From: Acidobacteriota bacterium
GTDB taxonomy: Bacteria > Acidobacteriota > Vicinamibacteria > Vicinamibacterales > SCN-69-37
Length of the DNA: 9,522 nucleotides
Assembly (NCBI GenBank): GCA_024653875.1
Contig: JANLHE010000448.1
Coordinates: forward strand, 1 to 9,522
Reading direction: 5' to 3'
Shown: positions 1 through 9,385 of the stretch, in pieces
Layout: each line of letters opens with the position of its first letter
Position numbering within the stretch: the stretch's first letter is position 1
The notes under the pieces: generated by a model
The model's input: the letters and a program-made list of their open reading frames with translations, nothing else
Told to the model about the DNA's origin: nothing
The model's database searches: none
Translations under genes and position numbers: made by a program

Positions 1-540
1 CGGCCTCAACGTCGACGGGCGCGAAGATCACCACCAGCGCCCCGGTCGTGGCCGTGGTCACCATCGTGCGCGCCGAGTCGGACGTCGGGTTGCCGAACGG
101 CCCGAGGTCATCCACCAGCGTGAGGCGGCCGGCGACGTGCACCACGTCCTTCCGGATGCCGGCGTACTCGTCGCCCTCCGCCCCGATTCGCATCGTGACG
201 GATCCGGCGATGTGCGCGAGATCGTAGAGGCCGTACGGCAGCTGAAATTCCACCGAGCACCAGTTGATGATGTCCACGAGCGCGTTGATGCGCGGCAGCG
301 GCTGCCCCTTGCGCACGCGGCGCAACAGCGCTTCGTTTGACGGGCGCGTCTTGGTGGGATCGAGCCCCAGGCGCTTGTACATCGTCCGCACCGCCGCCGA
401 CTCGGCCGGCGGGCGCGCGCGCACGCGCGCCTCGGCCGCCTGCAACAGCGGATCGAGGCGCGGCTCCCGTTCAACCACGCGCGCCCCGGTCCACCAAAGC
501 AGCCCGGGGCGTACGATGGCCGCCAGGGCGGGGTCCAGCG

Positions 541-3393
<2,853 letters not shown>

Positions 3394-3489
3394 CGATGTG
3401 ACCTTTACCTTTCGTACACGGCACCGCATCCGCCCTGGATCACGGTCCTGAATTCCCGACCAACGTCCGCTTCCGGCACTTTCCGTCAA

Positions 3490-3597
3490 CGGCTCCGGCA
3501 ACAGGGCCCTCCTCCTTGGGTCACCGGAAGGTGAGTGAAGGAGGCAAAGTCACGGTCGAGGCGCTGGGAAGCCTCGATGTCGGCTGTTGCGATGCCG
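3490..3597 (+). promoter_or_regulatory. Candidate c-di-GMP-I (GEMM)-like riboswitch aptamer, possibly a variant
   Basis: Read on the plus strand, this folds as a three-way junction. P1 pairs GCAACAG (3498-3504) with CTGTTGC (3584-3590), with an outer CGGC/GCCG (3490-3493 with 3594-3597). P2 pairs CCTCCTT (3511-3517) with AAGGAGG (3538-3544), then a 3x3 internal loop, then TCACC/GGTGA closed by a GNRA-type GGAA tetraloop (3526-3529). P3 pairs TCGAGGC (3556-3562) with GCCTCGA (3571-3577). Blocks matching the recalled GEMM consensus are ACAGGGC (3501-3507), GCAAAGTCACGG (3544-3555, consensus-like GCAAAGCCACGG) and GATGTCGG (3576-3583). P2 can be closed at its base by GGC/GTC (3505-3507 with 3549-3551), as in GEMM. 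Two things differ from the usual aptamer: the 5' AAA after GGGC is replaced by CCT, and P2 is longer than normal. The orientation points to the plus-strand glycan operon. The match is from memory and by eye, so a variant ligand or an unrelated structured RNA remains possible. Confidence 0.5.
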
Positions 3598-3604
3598 GGG
3601 AACG

Positions 3605-3633
3605 AATATGCGCCCGGGCAGTGGTGAAGTCAA
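3605..3633 (-). promoter_or_regulatory. Candidate sigma70-type promoter for nrdJ
   Basis: On the minus strand TTGACT (3633-3628) is followed by exactly 17 bp and then CATATT (3610-3605), matching the -35 and -10 consensus at 5 of 6 and 4 of 6 positions. Transcription would begin near 3598 and leave a leader of about 205 nt before the nrdJ ATG. The two NrdR-like boxes lie just upstream of the -35. The promoter rules of this lineage are not known to me, so this is a sequence-level candidate. Confidence 0.5.
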
Positions 3634-3641
3634 GGCAGAAC

Positions 3642-3657
3642 CCACGACATATGGTGG
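3642..3657 (-). promoter_or_regulatory. NrdR box 1 (proximal to nrdJ promoter)
   Basis: The 16-mer CCACGACATATGGTGG matches the NrdR-box consensus acaCwAtATaTwGtgt at all six strongly conserved positions (C4, A6, A8, T9, T11, G13). NrdR is the Zn-ribbon/ATP-cone repressor of ribonucleotide reductase genes and binds paired boxes. This box ends 9 bp upstream of the nrdJ -35 hexamer and starts exactly 32 bp from the second box. Confidence 0.65.
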
Positions 3658-3673
3658 AGGTATCGGCGCCAGC

Positions 3674-3689
3674 ACGCCACATCTTGAGA
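3674..3689 (-). promoter_or_regulatory. NrdR box 2 (distal)
   Basis: The 16-mer ACGCCACATCTTGAGA again matches all six strongly conserved NrdR-box positions, though fewer of the flanking ones. The start-to-start distance to box 1 is 32 bp, about three helical turns, which is the usual tandem spacing. Alone it would be weak; the spacing to box 1 is what makes it credible. Confidence 0.6.
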
Positions 3690-3716
3690 AACACCGCGTG
3701 AGTACAGGCGTTTTTT
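3674..3716 (+). terminator. Weak candidate riboswitch expression platform / terminator
   Basis: ACGCC (3674-3678) can pair with GGCGT (3707-3711), which runs directly into a six-T tract (3711-3716), downstream of the riboswitch-like element and upstream of the CPBP gene. A small CAC/GTG hairpin (3692-3700) sits in the loop. The stem is only 5 bp with a long loop, so this is a poor intrinsic terminator as drawn. It overlaps NrdR box 2. Confidence 0.2.
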
Positions 3717-3800
3717 CACCTGCCCTATTTTTCGGGAACCCTCCCGCCCTTCAGCCGGGAACGCGGATACACCGCATAAGGCGAAGATATCACGAAAATC

Positions 3801-3835
3801 AGTGCGGGGTGCGCGGTGCGGAGTGCGCAGTGCGG
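3801..3835 (+). repeat. Tandem heptamer repeat, five copies of RGTGCGS
   Basis: Five head-to-tail 7-nt units, AGTGCGG GGTGCGC GGTGCGG AGTGCGC AGTGCGG, lie 24 bp upstream of the CPBP start codon. Only positions 1 and 7 of the unit vary. It looks like a short tandem repeat rather than coding DNA. It could vary in copy number between strains and so alter the spacing or structure of the operon leader; that effect is inference. Confidence 0.8.
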
Positions 3836-3849
3836 GGCGCTGATACAGT

Positions 3850-3867
3850 GACTTCGAAATGGAAGTC
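3850..3867 (+). repeat. Inverted repeat enclosing the CPBP start codon
   Basis: GACTTC (3850-3855) and GAAGTC (3862-3867) form a perfect 6-bp inverted repeat. Its six-base loop, GAAATG, ends with the ATG at 3859-3861. A hairpin in the mRNA would place the start codon in the loop. A 6-bp repeat of this kind can easily arise by chance. Confidence 0.35.
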
Positions 3868-4620
3868 CTCCTGCAGGCGGAGCCCGCTACGGCGGTCCCG
3901 GTCGTCCGCGCGCCCGCGTGGCCGTTCGCGCTGCTCCAGTCGCTGGCCGTGAGCGGGATCCCCACGCAAGTGCTCATCGCGACCGTCCTGATCTTCGGCA
4001 CCAACATGGGCCCCTACAGCAGCGAGGGCATCTCGCTCGAGTTCATCGCGACCGTGAGCCTGCTCGACACCGCGCTGGTGGCGCTGCTGATTCGGGTGTT
4101 CCTGCAGGTGAGCGGCGAGACCTCGCGCGAGGTCTACCTCGGCCAACGTCCGGCCCTGGGAGAACTGGGCCGCGGCCTCGCCCTGGTGCCCGTGACGTTC
4201 ATCGTGGTCGTCGCGCTGGTCGCCGGCGTGCGCGCGATCGCACCGTGGCTTCACAACGTGACGGTCAGTCCGCTCGAGGCGTTCATGCGCAACCCGCTGG
4301 ACGCCGCCATCTTCGCCGTGGTCGTGGTGCTGGCCGGCGGCGTCCGCGAAGAGTTGCAGCGCGGGTTCATCCTGCATCGCTTCGGGCAGAGCCTGGGCGG
4401 CAAGTGGGTGGGCAACGCGGTCTTCGGGCTCGCGTTCGGACTGGGCCATCTCGATCAGGGATGGGATATCGCCATGGTGATCGGCCTGCTCGGCCTCACC
4501 TGGGGAGCGATGTACATTCGCCGCGGCTCCATCCTGGTCTCGATGGCGAATCACGCGGGCTTCAACGGGGCGCAGGTCGTGCAGCAACTCCTGGTGACAT
4601 CCCTGGGCCTGGGCCGGTGA
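3859..4620 (+). CDS. CPBP-family intramembrane protease-like protein (CAAX protease/Abi superfamily)
   Basis: This is a 253-residue polytopic membrane protein with about six or seven hydrophobic segments (near 35-47, 62-83, 107-128, 148-163, 185-220 and 226-248). CPBP proteins are Rce1-like glutamate proteases; bacterial members act in peptide maturation, immunity to peptides, or unknown roles. Visible family motifs are EELQRG (164-169), FGLGH (193-197, the FxxxH motif) and HAGFN (232-236, the HxxxN motif). Aligned on the conserved RG, the first glutamate of the usual EExxxR signature is replaced by R163, with E164 and E165 following, so catalysis is uncertain. ATG 3859 is the first possible start, since an in-frame TGA lies at 3841-3843. 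No Shine-Dalgarno is evident. It is the first gene of the plus-strand operon, and its TGA overlaps the next gene's GTG. Its substrate is unknown; membership of a glycan operon suggests an envelope role. Confidence 0.85.
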   Translation: MEVLLQAEPATAVPVVRAPAWPFALLQSLAVSGIPTQVLIATVLIFGTNMGPYSSEGISLEFIATVSLLDTALVALLIRVFLQVSGETSREVYLGQRPALGELGRGLALVPVTFIVVVALVAGVRAIAPWLHNVTVSPLEAFMRNPLDAAIFAVVVVLAGGVREELQRGFILHRFGQSLGGKWVGNAVFGLAFGLGHLDQGWDIAMVIGLLGLTWGAMYIRRGSILVSMANHAGFNGAQVVQQLLVTSLGLGR

Positions 4621-5966
4621 CTTCCCGCCGCCTCCTCATCGCCGCGCTGCTGGCGGTGCTGACGGTGCCGGCCGTCACGACGCGCATCTACGCCTCGGAC
4701 GAGGTGCAGTACTTCGCCTTCCTGCGATCGCTGGCCTTTGACGGCGACCTGAGCTTCGAAAACGAATACCAGCACTTCTTCGAGGCGGGCGCCGGCGGGG
4801 CGGGCTTCCACGAGACGTTCCTCGAAGAGCGCTATACCCGCGCGGGCCGCCGCATCAACTTCGGCACGCTGGGGCCGGCCATCCTCTGGGCGCCGTTCTA
4901 TGCGGCCGGCCATCTCGCCGCCGGAGTCCTTGGCGCGCCGCAGGACGGCTACAGCCAGCCCTACGTCAGCGCCGTGGCGTACGGATCGGCGGTGTACGGC
5001 TGGCTGGCGATCTTTCTCTCGGCCGCCATCGCGCACCGCTGGTTTGGCCTGGGCCTCGCCGCCGCGATAGCGGTGCTGCTGGGCACGCCGCTGCTGTTTT
5101 ACATTTACGTCGCCCCGCCGTTCTCGCATGCCTGCGCCACGTTTGCGGTGACCCTGTGCCTGTGGACGTGGCTCCGCGTGCGCGACACGTGGTCCCTGCG
5201 CGGCGTGGTGCTGCTGGGCCTGACGGTCGGCCTGATGGCCACGATGCGCGACCAGGCGGGACTGTTTGCTATCGGTCCCGCGCTCGACTTCGCGCGCTGG
5301 GCGTTCCGGCGCGGAGACCCGCGCCGTGCCGCCGGACTCGCCCTGGCCGGCACGCTGGCCACGCTGGCGGCCTTTGCCCCCCAGGTGCTGGCGTCCCGCG
5401 CGATCAACGGCTACATCGGCCCGCATGAATCGGTGGGCAACAAGATGTCCTGGTCGTCACCGCACGCGCTTGGCGTGCTGGTCGATCCGGGGCACGGCTG
5501 GCTCGCCTGGACGCCCCTCGCCATTCTGGCGCTGGCCGGCCTTGTCGCGCTGGCCGCCGGCCGCGGCCGTGCGCGCCATCCCGACGCCCGCTGGCTGGGC
5601 GTGTGCGCGCTGCTGATGGTCGCCGCGCAGGTGTACATCAACGGCGCGGTGGAATCGTGGACGGTCGCCGGCTCGTTCGGGCAGCGCCGCTTCGTGGAGC
5701 TGACGCCGCTGCTCGTCCTGGGCCTGGCCGCGGTGCTCGCCTCGGGCCGCCCGCCCAGGCGCCTGCTGTGGGCGCTGACGGCCGTGTGTGTGTGGTGGAA
5801 TCTCGGCCTCCTGCTGCAATTTGGCACCCATCGCATGGATCGCCGGCAGCTCACTTTGAGGGACAATGCGTGGCAGACGTTTGTCGAGTTGCCGCGGGAC
5901 GCGCCGGCGCTGGCGTGGCGGTATCTCACCGACCGCGGCTCGTTCTACCGTCAACCACGCCAGTGA
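4617..5966 (+). CDS. Multi-spanning membrane glycosyltransferase-like protein (GT-C type, putative)
   Basis: This 449-residue protein has roughly ten or eleven hydrophobic helices spread from residue 6 to 402. After the first helix, an external loop carries ASDEVQY (26-32). Its acidic pair D28-E29 is placed where GT-C enzymes, which take sugars from polyprenyl-phosphate donors on the outer face of the membrane, keep catalytic acids. Other notable segments are FGTLGPAILWAPFY (82-95), MRDQAG (210-215) and FGQRRFVELTP (354-364). The start GTG (4617-4619) sits inside the previous gene's stop (GTGA), so translation is probably coupled. The stop overlaps the next gene's GTG in the same way. A transfer step on a lipid-linked glycan in the periplasm is inferred from topology and neighbours. 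I cannot name a specific family, and a non-enzymatic membrane protein is not excluded. Confidence 0.75.
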   Translation: MTSRRLLIAALLAVLTVPAVTTRIYASDEVQYFAFLRSLAFDGDLSFENEYQHFFEAGAGGAGFHETFLEERYTRAGRRINFGTLGPAILWAPFYAAGHLAAGVLGAPQDGYSQPYVSAVAYGSAVYGWLAIFLSAAIAHRWFGLGLAAAIAVLLGTPLLFYIYVAPPFSHACATFAVTLCLWTWLRVRDTWSLRGVVLLGLTVGLMATMRDQAGLFAIGPALDFARWAFRRGDPRRAAGLALAGTLATLAAFAPQVLASRAINGYIGPHESVGNKMSWSSPHALGVLVDPGHGWLAWTPLAILALAGLVALAAGRGRARHPDARWLGVCALLMVAAQVYINGAVESWTVAGSFGQRRFVELTPLLVLGLAAVLASGRPPRRLLWALTAVCVWWNLGLLLQFGTHRMDRRQLTLRDNAWQTFVELPRDAPALAWRYLTDRGSFYRQPRQ

Positions 5967-7156
5967 ACATTTTGTCGTTTGCCGATACCCGCTTCCCCAT
6001 CGAACGCGCCAATGGCGTGCAGACGATGGCGACGTGTCGGGCGGTGGCCGCGCGCGGCCATCACGTCACGCTGCTGGTGCGGCCCGACTCCGCCACGCCG
6101 CCGCGGGATCCGTTTCGCTTCTACGGCGTGGCCTCCACCCCCACGCTCACGATCGACGCCATCCCCACCGCGGGCGGCGCCACGGGACGGCGCGTGGGGA
6201 TGCTGTGGGCCGCGCTGCGGCGCGCCCTGGCCGGCGGCATCGATGTGGTCTACACCCGCGATCTCGGGCTGGCCGCGCTGCTCGCGCGCGTGCCCCCGTC
6301 GCGGCGGCCGCGGCTGGTCTACGAATCACACGGCATCGCGCCGGTGGTCAGCGCGTCGATGCCGGCGCTGCTGGGGCCGCCCCACCGGACGCCGTCGCCG
6401 CGCAAGATCGCGCGGCTGGATCGGCGCGAGGCCCTGGTGTGGCGCCGCGCCGACGCGTACGTGACGATTACGCAAACATTGGCCGACGATCTCGCCGCGC
6501 GGTACGGCGCGCGCGATCGCGTGTGGGTGGTGCCGGATGGTGCGGCGCCGTCACCGCCCGCCGCGGCGCGGCCGGCCGGCGCGCGGGTGCGCGCGGCCTA
6601 CGCCGGACACCTGTATCCCTGGAAAGGGGTGGATGTGTTTCTCCACGCGCTGGCTGCCGCCCCGGAGATAGACGGGCTGGTCATCGGCGGCCATCCCGGC
6701 GAAGCCGACCTGTCGCGGGTGACCGCGCTGGCGCGGTCGCTTGAGTTGATGGGCCGCGGGGAGCACGACCGCCTGACGATCAGCGGCCTGTTGCCGCCGC
6801 CCGCGGTCGCCGCGGCGCTGGGCTCCGCCGAGATTCTGGTGCTGCCCAATACGGCCACGGCGATCTCCGAGCGCTACACCTCGCCGTTGAAACTGTTCGA
6901 GTACCTCGCGCGCGGCGGGGCAATCGTGGCGTCGGATCTGCCGGCGATTCGCGAGGTCCTGACGCACGATGTGACGGCGTGGCTGGTTCCACCCGGTGAC
7001 GCGGCCGCGCTGGCGGCCGCCTGCTCCACACTGGCCGCCGACCCCGCGCGCCGCCGGCGCCTGGGCGAGGCCGCGCTGGCGCTCTCGGCGCAGTACACCT
7101 GGGACCGTCGCGCCGATCGGCTTGAGCGCGCATTCGAGGCCGCGGTATCGGCATGA
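5963..7156 (+). CDS. GT4-type (GT-B fold) glycosyltransferase
   Basis: This 397-residue cytoplasmic or membrane-peripheral enzyme is expected to transfer a sugar from a nucleotide donor to a growing glycan, with retention of configuration. The N-terminal acceptor domain has PIERANGVQTM (12-22), then ARGHHVTLL (30-38), DVVYTRD (94-100) and YESHG (120-124). The donor domain begins near 210 and shows YAGHLYPWKGVDVF (213-226) with the phosphate-binding lysine K221, PDG at 191-193, and ERYTSPLKLFEYLARG (303-318), which carries the glutamates that hold the nucleotide sugar. IVASDLPAIREV (321-332) follows, as is usual. Length and layout are complete for GT4. The start is GTG 5963, overlapping the upstream TGA by four bases (GTGA). 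Its own TGA overlaps the methyltransferase ATG. The sugar and acceptor cannot be read from sequence. The SPLK-[LI]-FEY block is shared with the GT at 8204, so the two belong to similar subgroups. Confidence 0.93.
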   Translation: MNILSFADTRFPIERANGVQTMATCRAVAARGHHVTLLVRPDSATPPRDPFRFYGVASTPTLTIDAIPTAGGATGRRVGMLWAALRRALAGGIDVVYTRDLGLAALLARVPPSRRPRLVYESHGIAPVVSASMPALLGPPHRTPSPRKIARLDRREALVWRRADAYVTITQTLADDLAARYGARDRVWVVPDGAAPSPPAAARPAGARVRAAYAGHLYPWKGVDVFLHALAAAPEIDGLVIGGHPGEADLSRVTALARSLELMGRGEHDRLTISGLLPPPAVAAALGSAEILVLPNTATAISERYTSPLKLFEYLARGGAIVASDLPAIREVLTHDVTAWLVPPGDAAALAAACSTLAADPARRRRLGEAALALSAQYTWDRRADRLERAFEAAVSA

Positions 7157-8202
7157 TCTCACCGTCGCTGTTCACCACCGCCCGCTGTCCCGAGTGCGTG
7201 ACGGCCCTGACGCCGCAACCGCCCGGCGCGGCCTGCCCTTCGTGCCACCGGGTGTTCGACGGGTCGCGCGGCTACCTCGACCTGCGCCCGATTGCCGCCT
7301 TCGCCGAGCAGACCAAGTACCTGGACGACGCGCTGCACATCGACGCGCGGCATGAAACCGTGGCGCCGCCGCTGCTGGGGTCGAAGATTCGCAACGATCG
7401 GCTGCGCGCCTTCCTGGCGCTCGCCCCAGGCGACCGCGTGGTGGATCTCGGGTGCGGCAGCGGCCGCACGATGATCTGGAATCGCGACACCGGCGCGTCG
7501 TTCACGGGCATCGACATCAGCGCGTTCTTCTCGAAGGACGCGCTCGACTCGTGCGACCTGCTGCTGGGCGATCTGCGGCGGCTGCCCCTGGCGGACAAGG
7601 CGTTCACCAAGGCGTGGTCGCTCGACGTGCTTGAACACCTCTCGCCGCAGGCGCTGCACGACATGTTGTCGGAAGCCAGCCGCGTGCTGGCCGATCACGG
7701 GGTGATGTTCGTCTACACCCACGTGCGCAAGAACGGGCCGCTGGCGGTCGGCGTGCGGCTGGTGAACCGCCTGGCGGACGGCCTCGAGCGGATCGGCCTG
7801 CTCGACCTGCGCACCGAGCGCCTCCGCAAGTCCGATCACCTCAATCCCATCGCGGATCACGAGGACCTGCGCCGCGTGGCGGCGGACGCCGGGTTTGACG
7901 TCGAACGCATCACGTACTACACGCCGATCATCGGCGCGTTCATGGAGAACATCCTGGCGCGCATGGTGGAACAGCGGCTGGCCCGCCGCGCGACGGCGTC
8001 CGCGCCGCCAACCGCGGATGCCGGCGCCGGCATCCGCGCCGCGCGGGCGAACGCCAAGACGCGCCTCCGGAAGCGCGGCGGCGTGTACTGGGCCACGCGC
8101 GCGGTGACCGGGCTCATGTACCTGGACGTCCTGCTCTGGGGCCGCTTCACATCGGGGCCCTTTTTCGCGCGGCTGCGCAAGCGGCCGCGGCGGGACCGCT
8201 GA
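7153..8202 (+). CDS. Zinc-ribbon SAM-dependent methyltransferase (Methyltransf_11 type)
   Basis: This 349-residue protein has an N-terminal zinc ribbon (C12, C15, C28, C31), as in Trm112-like or RlmA-like N-terminal modules, joined to a class I methyltransferase domain. Motif I is VVDLGCGSG (96-104). The acidic residue after strand 2 is D121 in GIDIS. DLLLGDLRRLPL (135-146) and WSLDVLEHL (155-163) follow in the usual order. After the methyltransferase core, an arginine-rich stretch (about 275-309) leads to a mildly hydrophobic tail (about 310-338) that might bind the membrane. ATG 7153 overlaps the upstream stop (ATGA), and the next gene starts one base after its TGA. In this setting a sugar, lipid-carrier or glycan-end methylation is the likely role, but a small-molecule or RNA substrate cannot be excluded from sequence. 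Confidence 0.88.
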   Translation: MISPSLFTTARCPECVTALTPQPPGAACPSCHRVFDGSRGYLDLRPIAAFAEQTKYLDDALHIDARHETVAPPLLGSKIRNDRLRAFLALAPGDRVVDLGCGSGRTMIWNRDTGASFTGIDISAFFSKDALDSCDLLLGDLRRLPLADKAFTKAWSLDVLEHLSPQALHDMLSEASRVLADHGVMFVYTHVRKNGPLAVGVRLVNRLADGLERIGLLDLRTERLRKSDHLNPIADHEDLRRVAADAGFDVERITYYTPIIGAFMENILARMVEQRLARRATASAPPTADAGAGIRAARANAKTRLRKRGGVYWATRAVTGLMYLDVLLWGRFTSGPFFARLRKRPRRDR

Positions 8203-8203
8203 C

Positions 8204-9385
8204 GTGCGCCTGGTGTACGCGGCGCTCGATCAGCAGGTGCCGGGCACCAAGGGCGGATCGGTGCACGTCCGCGCGGTGGCCGAGGGCCTCGCGGCGCTCG
8301 GGCACGAAGTCCACGTGGCCGTCGGCCAGGGCGGTCCCTGGCCGGACCGCGACGACGGCGCGACAGGACGCGTCCACTGGCACGCGATGCGGCCGCCGTT
8401 GGGCCGCGCGGAACTGCGCTGGATGCGCGCCGGCGCGATCACCGCGTTGGCGCGGCGCGTGGACGCCCAGTGCGTCATGGAGCGGTACTACAACTTCGGC
8501 GGCGAAGGGGTGATCGCCGCGCGGCGCCTGGGTCTGCCCGCGGTCCTCGAAGTCAACGCGCCCGTCATCGACTACCCCGGATCGGCGAAGTCGCGCCTCG
8601 ATCGCGCGTTGATCCTCGAGCCCATGCGCCGCTGGCGGGACGCCGTCTGCCGCGGGACCGACCTCTTCATCACGCCCAATCCGCACATCCTGCCCGCGTG
8701 GGTCGATCCCGCGCGCGTGCTCGCCGTCGAGTGGGGCGCCGACGTGAACCACTTCCGCCCGGACGCGACCGGCCCGTTGCCCTTCACGCGGGACCCCAAC
8801 CGCGTGGTGTGCGTCTTCGCCGGGGCATTCCGGTCGTGGCACGGCGTGGTGCAACTGTCGGCCGCCCTGGCGAGGCTGCACGCCCAGGGCGAACGGCGCC
8901 TTGGCGCGGTGTTCATCGGGGACGGCCCGGAGCGCGCGTCGGCCGAACACGCCGCCCGCGACGTGCCCGGCGTCACGTTCACCGGCGCGATCCCCCACGC
9001 GCAGCTGCCGCAGTGCCTGGCGGCGGCCGACATCGGCGTCGCGCCGTTTGATCCGGGCAAACACAAACCGCTGGCGCTCGGCTTCTACTGGTCGCCCCTC
9101 AAGATCTTCGAGTACATGTCCTCGGGCCTGCCCGTGGTGGCGCCGCGGCTGCCGCGCATCGCGCACCTTGTTGGCGACAACGAGGAAGGCCTGCTCTACG
9201 ATCCCGCCGACCCGCGCACGCTCGATGCGGCGCTCGTCCGTCTGACCGACGACACGCTCCGCGACCGGCTCGGACGGGCGGCGCGGATCCGCGCGGTGGC
9301 GCAGTACAGCTGGCGCGCGCACTGCGTGGCCATCGATGCGCGCCTGCGCGCGCTTGTGGACTCCCACGGGGAACGCCGGCCATGA
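8204..9385 (+). CDS. GT4-type (GT-B fold) glycosyltransferase, second copy
   Basis: This 393-residue enzyme has both GT-B domains. The acceptor domain opens with RLVYAAL and the glycine turn GTKGGSVHV (14-22), then GLAALGHEVHVAV (28-40), ERYYNFGGEG (93-102) and the acidic segment EVNAP (116-120). The linker carries VEWGADVNHFRP (175-186), a common GT4 signature. The donor domain shows VFAGAFRSWHGV (204-215), where a tryptophan-histidine pair replaces the usual basic KG. FIGDGPER (237-244), GAIPHAQLPQCLAAADIGVAP (261-281) and the sugar-nucleotide block YWSPLKIFEYMSSGLPVVAP (295-314) follow. GTG 8204 begins one base after the methyltransferase stop, with no obvious Shine-Dalgarno, so coupling is likely. 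The stop overlaps the next gene's ATG. It is probably a cytoplasmic transferase adding one residue of the same glycan as its neighbours; donor and linkage are unknown. Confidence 0.93.
   Translation: MRLVYAALDQQVPGTKGGSVHVRAVAEGLAALGHEVHVAVGQGGPWPDRDDGATGRVHWHAMRPPLGRAELRWMRAGAITALARRVDAQCVMERYYNFGGEGVIAARRLGLPAVLEVNAPVIDYPGSAKSRLDRALILEPMRRWRDAVCRGTDLFITPNPHILPAWVDPARVLAVEWGADVNHFRPDATGPLPFTRDPNRVVCVFAGAFRSWHGVVQLSAALARLHAQGERRLGAVFIGDGPERASAEHAARDVPGVTFTGAIPHAQLPQCLAAADIGVAPFDPGKHKPLALGFYWSPLKIFEYMSSGLPVVAPRLPRIAHLVGDNEEGLLYDPADPRTLDAALVRLTDDTLRDRLGRAARIRAVAQYSWRAHCVAIDARLRALVDSHGERRP

Larger units (their letters stand above)
3394..3858. other. Divergent intergenic regulatory region, no protein gene
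   Basis: These 465 bp separate the starts of nrdJ (minus) and the CPBP gene (plus). I found no convincing coding sequence; short open frames here lack good start signals and the local codon character. From left to right it holds the nrdJ ribosome binding site (AAAGG at 3402-3406), a three-stem RNA element reading best on the plus strand (3490-3597), a minus-strand promoter (3605-3633), two NrdR-box-like sites (3642-3689), a T-run with weak stems (about 3674-3731), short direct repeats CGGGAAC (3733-3739 and 3756-3762), and a heptamer repeat (3801-3835). No convincing plus-strand promoter was found. Confidence 0.7.

Noticed and set aside
3394..3501. Alternative nrdJ start at TTG 3501 with a perfect AAGGAGG nine bases upstream (3517-3511)
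   Set aside because: The AAGGAGG is one arm of a stem in the three-stem RNA element that reads best on the opposite strand. The 36 extra codons have much lower third-position GC than the gene, and ATG 3393 has its own AAAGG at good spacing. Not fully excluded.
3750..3792. Plus-strand promoter between TTCAGC (3750) and CATAAG (3775) or GATATC (3786)
   Set aside because: Hexamers match poorly and spacing is off (19 bp or more); no better pair was found in this stretch.
3394..3858. Cobalamin riboswitch upstream of the B12-dependent nrdJ
   Set aside because: I looked on the minus strand for the GGGAA, GGTGnnAAtCC, CCGCnACTGT and GACCtGCC blocks and did not find them together. Such riboswitches more typically repress the alternative class I reductase.
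3799..4587. Open frame on the minus strand opposite the CPBP gene
   Set aside because: Its product is His/Asp/Arg/Gln-rich low-complexity sequence with no domain, and the plus-strand frame has family motifs and membrane segments.
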